A stretch of 64,000 nt of DNA from Guillardia theta CCMP2712 (Eukaryota > Cryptophyceae > Pyrenomonadales > Geminigeraceae), in assembly GCF_000315625.1 (NCBI RefSeq), contig NW_005434632.1:420899-484898 (forward strand), given 5' to 3'. The position numbers and the translations under genes were made by a program. Below are positions 31,631 to 41,835 of the stretch, in pieces. The notes under the pieces are model-generated. The model saw only the letters and a program-made list of their open reading frames with translations, made no database searches and was not told the origin of the DNA. How positions within the stretch are numbered: the first letter of the stretch is position 1; every line of letters starts with the position of its first letter.

Positions 31631-34600
31631 CTAAATCCGCAGATCACCAGGAAGGGACTCGACTCCCTTGCCCAGCCCTGGTCCAGCTGTGGTTAGCAGG
31701 CGGAACAGCTCAAGCAAGCTCTTACCAAGCCCCCGAATCCAATCTTCATCATCCTTCTCTCCAGCAGCTCTTTTCTTTTTGGAAACCTTAAAATCTTCCT
31801 CGTCCTCCTCGTCCTCTTCTTCATCATCCTGTTCCTGCTCGTCCATACCCTCTAAAATGCCCTCCTGGGCATACGTCGAGTACCCTGGAGGGGAGTCAGC
31901 ATGGCGGTTGAGGTGAGCAAGAGGATACCAAGGTCCTCGTCGACTTCGTAGGGAGAAGAAAGGGGAGGCCACATGACGGCGTTCTCGTCCGCGTCCACCT
32001 CGTACGTCTCCTCCCATCCCACGTTCACCTGCTCTCCTCTCAGCTCCGGCAGCCTCCCCTCCCCTCCTTCCACCTTGAGCTGCTCAGACCGAACGTGCTC
32101 GTCCTCCGACAGGCTGACGCCGCTCTTGCCAATTAGCCGAGTCCGCATCTCCTCCATGCCCTGAGCGAACACCTGCATCGACTCGTCCTCGAGCCGCTCG
32201 TCTGCCGTGGGCCGTCATGCGGGGAGGTCGAGGAAAGAGGAGCAGCGCAAGTCACCGAGCTCGATGGAGTAGGTCAGGTCGTCGCTGACGGGAAAGCGAT
32301 CCATGAGGGTGAGGGCCCTCCTGGCGTTGAGGCGGATCTCCGCTCCTACTCCTCGCTCTCCCGGCACGTAGGGCAGCCTTGGGATCTTCGAGGAGCAGGC
32401 GGGTCAGAGGAGGGAGGCGGATGACGCGGGACACACCTGGCGGAGGATGTCGAGGACCCGGCGGAGAACGCGGATGACGTCTCCCTCTTGCATGGACGTC
32501 ATGGCGAGCAGCGAGTTCCATGATGTTCCTGCGGGGAAGGAGCGGGTGAGAGGCGGAGGAGGAGGAAGAGGACCGGACCGAGGGCCCAGGCCTCAACGAG
32601 CCCTGCGAAGGAAGGGTCGAGAGGAACTTCAAAGGTCAGGCCGTTGGCGAGCTGGGAGGCGATGACGCGAGACTGCATGTCTGACGCCTGCTCGACGAAG
32701 TCTTGAACCTATTGGACGGTTAGCCTCTTCTCCTCCACATCCCCCCCCCCTGCCATCCCCTCCTCCATCATCCTGCTCCTCTTCCTCCTTGCCCTTTCCT
32801 CCTCCCTTCAACCTCCTCCTTGTCTACCCACTCCCGTCTCCTGCTCTATCTTCCATCCTCTTTCACCTTGGGAGAGGCATCGAAGGCGATGTAAATGTCC
32901 GGCCGGTTGAGGTCAGAAACGACGCAAGACTGCTCGGAGATTCAGTATCGTGTCCGGCAGCCCAGGGTATGAAGGCGAGGAGGTACAGCGGGAGGGAGGG
33001 GGATGCAGAAGTGAAGTTTGAGTTGCAGAAAACCAGACAATGAAAGGAGGAGTGAGGTGAATCCGAGGAGGAGTAGGAGTAAGAGGAAGAGGAGATGGAG
33101 GAGGAGGATGAGGAGGAGATGGAGGAGGAGGAGATGAACAATCCAAGGAGGAGGAGGAGGAGATGGAGAAGATCTATTTCCGCACCAATGCTGCTGCCAG
33201 CTCATGCGGGCCGAGCTCATAGAGGATATCGTTATAGAGAAGAACCGACCCGACCCACTGAAGAAAGCAGATCAGGAGGATGGAAGGAAAGAAGCAGGAA
33301 GTTGGAAGCAGAAGCAGGAAGCAGGAGCAGGAAGCAGGAAGCAAGAAGCAAGAAGCAGGAAGCAAGAGGCCTCACAAGAGAATTGTCGGCATTCAAACTG
33401 GCAACCAACTTGCCGACGTCTGTCACGTTGTTCTCGACTAGGAAGCCGAAGTCTCTTAGACTGCAACAAGAAGGTGAGGGAGGAGAGAGAGACACAAAAG
33501 ATAGGAGCTGATGGTTGAGAGAGGAGGAGAAGAGGAGCGAGGGAGGAAGAGGCAGGGGGAGTAGAGCCAGGAGATGAAGATGGCTGGTGAGGAGGAGGAG
33601 AGGAAGGGTGAGGAGAGGGGGGGGGGGGAGAGAACAAGAAGGTTATAGGAGGAGCAGGAGGAGGGAAGGCAATCAGCGAGTACGTTGCTGCACAGTTGAT
33701 AAATTCGTTCCAGGCAGGGTTCTCAACACTGGCCGAGGGGGCCTGTCAAGCCGCAAGAAAAAGTCATTTGAGTTGGTCACAGGTCATGGCGAGTCACTTC
33801 AGTCGCCTTCTGTCGGAGGCGACCAGTGGCGATCTGATCCGAGATGAACTTGTAGGCTCGGAGGAGCTGAGAAACGTCGTGAGCCACGGCCCAGCTGAAG
33901 GGCTGCAGGGGCTCTTTACCTCCTTCCTGTCCTCGCGTGCGAAGAGAGGATGGGAGGTCAAGAGAGCTTCGACGTGGTTGACCCGGTCTTGTTGCGCGAG
34001 GACCTCAGGAGGAGTCTTGGGCTCCTGCAGAGGGAGAGGAGGAGATTCAAACATGTGCCGCTCCTGTGGACCCTCGAGTTCACCTCAACGACGGGGATGC
34101 TGAGGAACGAGTGAGTGGGGAGGGAGAGGAGGAGGCGGTCAAGGAACCTTGCAGCGATGGCGGCCAGCTCCCTCGGCGCAACCATGAGGTAGTCGCCGCT
34201 TGCTCTCTTGATCGCACTCCGAGAGGAGATCTTGGCGATGAGCTCGTTCACGTCCACTCTTGCTCCCTGCTCGTCTACCATGGAGACCTGAAGGAAATTC
34301 TCCCTCAGAGGTCCCAGCAGCAGCCAACCAGGAACACGTACCGGCTCGCTCTCCAAGTCAACGTCCACAATGTCTTTGGGTGTGACGACCCTGCCGGGGG
34401 CCTTGAGAGGGGCCGAGGACGGCGGGCCGGCAGACGAGACTCACCGGTAATCGTTGGTGGAAGTCAGGCAGACGAAGTAGTTGGGAGTTGATATGTCCAG
34501 CAGCTGGTCGGACAGGAGGCCGAGCAGGACGGCAGACTCCGGGCGATTGTCGCTGACGGGGAACAGATCAGTCAGGGGGAGGGGCAATGAGTGGGAGCTG

Positions 34601-37600
34601 TCACGTTGCATCTTTGCGCGGGGTGAGGAGGAGAGGAGTGCCTGGGGAGCAGTACGGAAGAGTGTCCTGAGGAGAACAGGAGTGAGAAGGGTTGGAAGAG
34701 AGAGAAAGGAGGGGGAGGCGGGTGCAGGGAGGGAGAGAGGGAGGGATGGGGTGGAGGGAGAGAGGGAGGGGAGGGCAGGGGACCGGGGGAAAGGGAGGAG
34801 GGAGGAGGGAGGAGGGAGGAGGGAGGAGGGAGGAGGGAGGAGGGAGGAGGGAGGAGGGAGGACCTCGAAAACAGAATTCATCCGCTCTTGAGCCTGTTTG
34901 AACGAGTTACACGCGACGTAGCGGGCCATTGATCTACATCCACCTGCTGCAGAAGAATTCTCAAAACTCTCTGCTCAGTTTTCAGCCTCTGCGTCAACTT
35001 GGCGAAATTCTGCAACTCCGATTCTTCGACGGTCGCAAGGAGATCCTGTGGGATGAGATGAGGGAATGAAGGACGAGGGGAGGGGGGAGGAGAAGAATTG
35101 CTGAACGAGGCAAGATAGAGAAGGAGGACCACAAGGATAGGCAAACAGCAGGTGAGAAGAGGGAGGGGAGGATGAAGTGAAAGGCTTCAGCCCATCAGAC
35201 TCACTTGCGCTGCCTGCACCTCCATCTCAACGTCTTCCGCACCGTCCGACTTGCCGCGTCTCTTGATCGACGCTGGTTGCGCATGACACCTCAGCCATGG
35301 AAGCAAGTCGGGCTCGGCGTCTCACCGAGGAAAGAGCCGAAGGATCGCTCGACGATCTTCTTGCACTCCTGCGCCCTTGTCAACTCGGCAGGAGACTGGG
35401 AGCAGGAAGGCACCTGGATGGGTCGGTCTTGGAGCAGGTTCAGCACCATCCCGTACTTGGGAGAAAACTTCGATCGGAGGGGATCCGCATCCTGAGAAGG
35501 AGGGAAGACGTTAAGGTGCCATGGCACAAACACGCTGGAAAGGTGAGGAAGGGGAGGGTGCAGGGATGACAAATCTTGAAGAGGAGGAGGAGGTGGAGGA
35601 GGAGGAGAAAAAGGGGGAGGACGAGGGTGGGGAAGACAGAGAAGGATAGCAGCAGTAGGAGGAGGAGAAGGAGGGGAAGAAGGGGGAGGAGGAGGAGGAG
35701 GAGGAGGAGGAGGAGGAGGAGGAGGAGGAGGAGGAGGAGGGGAAGAAGGAGAAGCAGCAGCAGCAGCAGGAGGAGGAGAAAGGGAAGGCTGAGGACTTAC
35801 CTTCATGACGAGGGTGAAGGCTTCGGGAGCTCCTTCCCACTTGCTCCTCATGATCACCGAGTGACCGACCTGAGGTCACCGGAGGCGTCAGAGCGGGTTA
35901 ACCTCCTCCTCTCCCTCACCGTGTCCTTGCCCCTCCTTCCTGCCCTCCCGCACATCTGCCTTAGCTCGTTGGAGGTCAGGCTGAGGAGGCACAAGGTGAG
36001 ACCCAGGCGCTCGACCATGACACGGGTCTACCTCGTCACTCCGTCGGAGGTTCTCTTGGACAGAGAGCTGATGACAGTCGTCCTTGCTGGCATGTTGATG
36101 CCTGCTGCCAGCGTCTCCGTGGCGAACACAACCTGAGGGGCGAGGTAGGTAAGAGCGAAGGAGGACAGGAAGTGCGAGGGAAGCAGCCGCCGATGAGGGA
36201 GGTGCGATTGAGGGAAAGGTGAACCCAGCAGGAAACGATAGGGCGCGTGAGCAAGGAGGAGGGGAGAGGAGAGGCAAGGAGAAAGAGTGCGAGAAGAGAA
36301 GAGAAAGAGGAGGACGAGAAGGGAGAAACCAGAAAGAGAGCAACAGGAGGAGAGCGGGATGGAGTTAGGAGGAGCAAGGAGATGGGATGAATCTTTGAGC
36401 AGCATGTTCACTTTGATCAGTCCATCCTGGAAAAGCTCCTCCACCAGCGCCTGCACAAGACCCTTACTCTCCACTCCTCGAGTGTCTTCGTGCACAGAAG
36501 CTTCTCTTACCTTCCATAGGGGAACCAGCCCAGCATGATGAGACGCAATTCCACGGAGAGCAAGCCTGTTGTTGAAGTGACAAAACTGCCTGCTGACCTG
36601 CCTTCCCTCCCTGCTCTCCCTTCCTCTCCTTCCGTTCCTTGCTCCCTCTCTCCCTCCTCGCCCCCTCCCACTTCACCTGATCCGGTCTTCCTGAGCCACT
36701 TCTTTATGCTGGGAGACAAACTGCAGGAGTAAGGAGCATGTCACAGATCCAATCACAGCGAGCAACTCGAAAACTTTCCAGTTGGAGTCGTTTGCGAATC
36801 TCTGCCTTCTCTTCAGCAGTGACAAGAGAGTTCTGATCAGACGCGTCAACATCTGTCAAGGTTTCCCCCCTGTTTCTTCCTGACCTTCTGGTTCGCCGCT
36901 TCCTCTGCCGCCTTGTCGCACTGGATGGTGGAGAAACAAGAAGGGAAACAATCAGTCATTGACGACGTTGTCATCAACATCGGCGCAGTACTTTTTTCAT
37001 CATCACTATCATCGTCTCAATCATCAAACTCACAACCACTTTCTTTTCTGAGCTCAATCACCTCCACCATCATGCCGTCACATTCTCCCTCCGATCATAC
37101 CTGTGCGCGACTGAAGATGAAGATGATGGCGGGCAGCATCTCTCGCTTCTGCAACTGCAGGGCAAAACGTCAATCAAGCAAGAGCGAGCAGGAGAAAGGA
37201 GAGGAGATTCGAGAGCGCGCGAGAGAGGAGAGGGCGGGGAGGAGGAGTATTCTGAATATAAGGAGACCTGTCGGACCGCAAACCCGTAGCTCGGTATCTC
37301 AGCATAACTTCCTCCTCCTCTCTTGCGCCCACTAGACCCCTCTCCACTCGGGGTTGAAAATTCCTCTCCCCCTCCTCCTCCTCCTTCTCTCCTCCTCCTC
37401 GGGCCAGACTCGTACGATCGCCGAGAGTTCTTCCCATTCCATCCATCGAACTTGGAGCTTCCCCCAGACTTTTTCCGAGGGTCCTGGGCTGCTGCAGCGC
37501 TGGGGAGGAGGAGGCGGTTCAGCCTGGGCTGACCCTTCTTATTGTTCTCATTGTCAAACAGGTTGAGGATTCCCTTCCTGTCGATGAACTTGAACTGCAG

Positions 37601-38551
37601 AGGGACCGGGCGGAAGTCGGAGGTGATGAGATCCGTCGGGCCGTGGACATGGGCGAACCAGTCCCTGATATCCTTGACGTTCTTCATCGTGGCGGATAGC
37701 GCTACGAGGAGGATCTCGGGAGGGGAATGGATCACGCTTTCCTCCCACACCGTCCCCCTGCTCTCGTCGTTCATGTAGTGGAACTCGTCCAGTATCACCG
37801 AGTGCACCTCCGAGGCCACGGTGTCCTGAGAGTCGTACAGCATGTTGCGGTAGACCTCCGTCGTCAGCACGAGTATCGTCGCGTTGTCCCTGTTGACGCT
37901 GACGTCCCCGGTCAAGAGCCCGACCCTCTCCTTCCCGAACTGCTTGCAAAAGTCAGAGAACTTCTGGTTGGACAGCGCCTTCAGAGGCGTCGTGTAGAGC
38001 ACTTTCTTGCCCATGGCAGACCCGAGGTACACCGCTGCCTCCCCGCAGACTGTCTTGCCACTCCCAGTAGGAGCGGAGACTATCACGCTCCTCTTCTCGA
38101 TCAAGGCTCGGATCGCATCCATCTGGAACTCGTCGACTGGGAACGGGAAGCAGGAGGCCAGCTCCTCGGTTGTGATCTGTCCGGTCTGCCGGAACTTCGA
38201 TCGAAGAGCGTCCACCACCTCCGGCGTCCCGCTTAGAGAAGCGATGTTCCAAGGGGCTCCTGGCTCCTCCATGCTCGAGGCTTCAGCCTCCAGCCCCACA
38301 GGACCAGTTCTGAGTCTTGTGAGGGCTGGAGCCATCTTCGCATGGGAGTGCGAGGGCCAAACGAAAGGCGAAGGAGGGGAACGCAAGTTCGGAAACACGC
38401 ATGTCCTGTGAGGAACCAAGCCATGCAGCTTGTTCGTTTTACACTGGAAGGAGAAGGGGCCACAGGAGGAAGGAGCTGTAAAGCCTTGGCTTGCATACAG
38501 GAAAGACAGGAAGAGCAGGCCACTGAGAGCACGAGGAGTGTTCATCAGCAT
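31631..38551 (-). CDS. ISE2: Plastid DExH-box RNA helicase, ISE2 class (SKI2-like), multi-exon
   Basis: The N-terminus (ALSGLLFLSFLYASQG followed by FTAPSS) is a signal peptide plus Phe-led transit peptide, so plastid import is predicted. The large first exon, about 37550-38551, holds helicase motifs Q (FPVDEFQMDAI), I (APTGSGKT), Ia (YTTPLKALSNQK), Ib (GLLTGDVS), II (ILDEFHYMND) and III (VALSATM). Later exons give ASHHAGLVPLWK (about 36505-36545), VFATETLAAGINMPART (about 36075-36130), and motif VI QMCGRAGRRGKDT (about 35925-35965), followed by GHSVIMRSKWEG. Near the 3' end is MQEGDVIRVLRRVLDILRQ, the DSHCT-type C-terminal domain. The last exon is acidic (EEEDEEDEEDFKVSKKK) and stops at 31631. 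Plant ISE2 acts in chloroplast RNA processing and group II intron splicing; the same role is inferred here. Many introns carry purine simple repeats. Confidence 0.85.
34795..34862. repeat. (GGAGGGA)n purine microsatellite in helicase intron
   Basis: Nine to ten uninterrupted 7-bp units, same register and sequence as at 4083-4150. It lies in an intron of the minus-strand helicase gene, so the transcript would carry TCCCTCC. Confidence 0.9.
35683..35742. repeat. (GGA)n trinucleotide tract
   Basis: About 20 GGA units in an intron of the helicase gene between the motif VI exons and downstream exons. It produces poly-Pro, poly-Ser and poly-Arg open frames that are not genes. Confidence 0.9.
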
Positions 38552-38969
38552 CTCCGCGCGCCCGAACGATCAGTCGTGAATTCCAAGGAGCTCTTTCGAT
38601 TCACAGGCTGAAGGGGTAGCCGAGAGAGGATAGCAGGGTAACTGGGTCAGAGAGTCTCAGAGAGGAAGGGAGCAGGAGGAACATGGCGAGCAGCAGGCGG
38701 CAGGAGCATCGTGGAGGAGGCGTTCAACCCGGTGGCATTGAAGGAGCCCCTCCCAAGCCATGGATCCTTAGGCAAGTGAGTCAAGTCTCCAAGGGGTGGG
38801 TTTCGAAAAGGAGGGGGTCATCACTGATGAAATATAAGTTGAAATGGGGGTAGAGATGTTCATAGGGTGGGTAGTCAGGTATCTTGGTCCTTGAGTAGAG
38901 TTGCAGGGACAGAATCTCATCGCCCTCATTATCTAAGTAGCGGGCCCGCACCAGAGTACTCACCGGCTC
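38552..38969. other. Spacer upstream of the helicase gene
   Basis: About 420 nt with no credible frame. 38795-38890 holds G-rich GGGGGTAGAG/GGGTGGG blocks beside TTGAA and TTCGAA, another case of the recurring spacer motif. Confidence 0.4.
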
Positions 38970-39436
38970 TCAAAGTTAAGGGAAAAATCAGGCAGTACAA
39001 GGACCGTACAATCAGGAGAGTCGAGTCGGCGAGGAGGAGGTGACCCTTGACCAACTTTTACTCAAAGTTAAGTTAAAGATCAGTACGAGGACAATCAGGA
39101 GAGTCGAGGAGGCTTGACCCTGACACTGTCGCACAGGCCAAACGGCGAGAAGAGAAAAGACAGCGAGAACCAAACCCAATCCTGCCAACTGCTGCCCCCC
39201 AAACTTAACTGATACCTTCACTTAACTGCGCGCTGGACAATACCCCCCCGCCGCCATGCCAGCGATTCTTGCGTCGATCATGATGATTACCGTGGGATCA
39301 AAATTATCAGACTCACCTTCGCCCTGGTCTGTGAATGGGTTGGCAAAAGAATGGGGTCCTAACAGGCATTCGATGGTCTTGCAGAATTTGAGACAACCTT
39401 CCTCCGGACCCTTGACCCTGACACAACTGTCGCACA
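38970..39436 (-). mobile_element. Internally deleted copy of the 20-24 kb retrotransposon
   Basis: 39057-39266 repeats the 3' end of the large element (20424-20637) almost exactly, then at GCCAGCGAT it jumps to sequence matching 22840-22985 of the RT coding region, ending near 39412. About 2.2 kb of RT/endonuclease sequence is missing at the junction. A second degenerate copy of the 3' tail precedes it (38970-39050) and a short tail piece follows (39413-39436). It encodes nothing functional. Confidence 0.85.
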
Positions 39437-39850
39437 CTCGGCCTGGGAGGCCATACGGTGACCAGGTTCAGGACTGACCGTCTGATCGGACCGTACGGGC
39501 CCGCCCTCTCCGGCGGTCCGGACTTAGTGACCGTCCAACCGTACGGTCGCACTCATGATACAGCACGGCACTCGAGGACTTGCCGTGACTGTCCGGCGAG
39601 GAGTAAACCCGGGGCCCAACAGCGTTCAGTGGCACGGGTCGGAGTCGAATTATACAAAGATAAGTAAATTTGTTAGTACGGATAAACAGAACCGTTGAAA
39701 AGGTCAAAACCGAACTTTACCACAGTGGGATGGCCTCCGGGATCAAAAGTTGACTCGGTGATATCCGGGCTGCCTACACCGAGTCTGACTCCCTCGCTGA
39801 ACCTTCCGGCTCACCTTCCTTCCAGTCCCGTCCCTCTCCACCAAGTTCTC

Positions 39851-40324
39851 ATGGCGACACAACAGCCCCCAGCGACAGGACCCTCCGTCCTCATCCAAGC
39901 TCGCCCCCGCAACTCCCATCACCGCGATTACATCCACCTCGACCGTCATGCCGTCACCTCCCTCTTTCATCTCCGTCAGGTCGAAGCTGCTCGCGTCCTG
40001 GTAAGCTGTCGCTCGCTGAGGAAGAGGAGGGGAGGGGAGGGGAGGAGCAGGGCAGAGGATAGGAGAGGAGCGAGCTAACGAGGACGGCAGGGGATCTCGC
40101 TGACGTCTCTGAAGAGCGCATGCCGGAGGCTGGGGGTAGAGCGATGGCCCTACCAGCGGGAGTCAGCACCTCCTGATCGCACATATCTCACTCCATCGCC
40201 TTCCAAACAAACACCATTAGCAGGGCCAGGCATCACGAAGGAGGAACAGCGTGAGAGCGTGATGGAGGCAGGATGGCTGGAGTGGTACATGTCGTTCCCT
40301 CTAGACGATGATGCCTCTACCTGA
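39851..40324 (+). CDS. Minimal RWP-RK domain protein, copy 1
   Basis: Exon 1 39851-40000, 90-nt GT-AG intron, exon 2 40091-40324; 127 residues. The domain is HAVTSLFHLRQVEAARVL joined to GISLTSLKSACRRLG and then VERWPYQRES, with ERWPYQR in place of the RWPxRK signature. The N-terminus (ATQQPPATGPSVLIQARP) is short and the tail ends GWLEWYMSFPLDDDAST, matching the WMDWFV tail of the larger RWP-RK gene at 8850. The protein is far smaller than typical RWP-RK factors and lacks any sensory region. The part up to WPYQRE is nearly identical, intron included, to the inverted copy at 41482-41160. Deleted retrotransposon copies lie on both sides of the pair. Confidence 0.75.
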
Positions 40325-40885
40325 AACGGGAAGGGGTTTGAGGACAACAGATGAAAGTTAGGCCCAGCTGGGGTCGTAATGACCAAATGCAAGTATGATT
40401 GTGTGATATCCTAAAATGATTACATCAACACATCATTGCATAGTTGACATGATAACTGAGACAAGATTGAAGTCACATGAGGACTGTAGACGTCAACAGC
40501 AAATTCTAACAGCAACTTTTCTGGATCACACACAAAGCTGAAAAGTAGAGATATCAAGTTTATTTGAGCTGCAACACAAACACAATAAAGGTTCGTAGCA
40601 AACACACACAGCAAGGACAGCAGGTCAAGCACCTCGAGAAGTTGTCCACAATCCTCATCTAGTCTAGGGAAACAACCAGGGGTTATCAGACTCTTCGTGA
40701 GGTTCTGCCAATCGTACCGGTACAGGAGATACCAACCTTACACTCGTTTGTAGTTGCAAGTGAAGACCATACCCTCACTTGCTGTTCACTCGCACCCAGC
40801 AAGACTTCCTTCTGCGGAGGGTTGATCTTCGAAGATCTCTGATAGAATGTCGACCGTGCTCTTTCATATCTTAACGCAAGAGTCT

Positions 40886-41482
40886 TCAATCCTCTTCCTC
40901 TTCTTCTACTTTCGGACTACCTTGCCCGCTTATGTTTGTACCCCACCAGATTTGCTGACCGTGACCGTGACTTGGTTCCTCTTCTGCCTGTTCCAGCGGA
41001 AACGACATGTACCACTCCAGCCATCCTCCTCTAGTCTCATTGACTCTAGCCCTCGCACCCTCCTCTCCTAGCTGTGAGTGCTGCCCCAGTCGTTCTCCTG
41101 CCCCAACCGCGATCCTCCCTCCCTCCTCCCTGGCATCGCCCAGATCGTTTTCGTCTGCTTGCTGTGCTGCTTCCCGCTGGTAGGGCCATCGCTCTACCCC
41201 CAGCCTCCGGCATGCGCTCTTCAGAGACGTCAGCGAGATCCCCTGCCATCCTCGTTAGCTCGCTCCTCTCCTCTCCTCTCCTCTGCCCTGCTCCTCTCCT
41301 CCCCTCCTCTTCCTCAGCGAGCGACAGCTTACCAGGACGCGAGCGGCTTCGACCTGACGGAGATGAAAGAGGGAGGTGACGGCATGACGGTCGAGGTGGA
41401 TGTAATCGCGGTGATGGGAGTTGCGGGGGCGAGCTTGGATGAGGACGGAGGGTCCTGTCGCTGGGGGCTGTTGTGTCGCCAT
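40886..41482 (-). CDS. Minimal RWP-RK domain protein, copy 2 (inverted)
   Basis: Exon 1 41333-41482 and exon 2 from 41242 downward, with a 90-nt intron of the same length and near-identical sequence to copy 1. The RWP-RK domain is the same (LFHLRQVEAARVL, GISLTSLKSACRRLG, ERWPYQRE), then the protein diverges (AAQQADENDLGDAREEGG). That frame meets a stop near 41069; a CACTCACAG acceptor nearby would open a further exon with GGWLEWYMSFPLEQAEEEP and an acidic end, stopping at 40886. This tail matches copy 1 and the 8850 gene, so a second intron is likely, but I could not place its donor. Confidence 0.6.
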
Positions 41483-41572
41483 GGCGGCCGCGCAGGCGTA
41501 CGACTGTCAGCAAACCCCCATGACTGTATCCGGACACCACTGAATGACTTTAATCCAGGCAGTCTTTACTCA

Positions 41573-41745
41573 AAGTTAAGTTAAAATCAGTACGAGGACA
41601 ATAAGGAGAGTCGAGGAGGCTTGACCCTGACACTGTCGCACAGGCCAAACGGCGAGAAGAGAAAAGACAGCGAGAACCAACCTAATCCTGCCAACTGCTG
41701 TCCCCAAACGCATACCGGAACCTTGAGCTGACGAAAGATCCTGGA
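41573..41745 (-). mobile_element. Second internally deleted retrotransposon copy
   Basis: 41573-41710 matches the 3' tail of the 20 kb element (from TTTACTCAAAGTTAAG). It then skips to short pieces matching 20660-20735 (GCATACCGG, CCTTGAGCTGACGAAAGATCCTGGA). Same orientation as the copy at 39 kb, so the RWP-RK pair is bracketed by direct copies. Confidence 0.8.
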
Positions 41746-41835
41746 GAGTCGAGGACCTCCATCAGGCGAACCGTTGAACTGTAAAGCAGTACGCTGCTAC
41801 CTAGGACCCGCCGAGAGTCGCGGTGCATCCCAGGT

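Noticed and set aside
35291-36136. Poly-Pro, poly-Ser and poly-Arg frames around the GGA tract
   Set aside because: Artefacts of a trinucleotide repeat in a helicase intron; real exons in this region are the short motif VI and GHSVIMRSKWEG segments.
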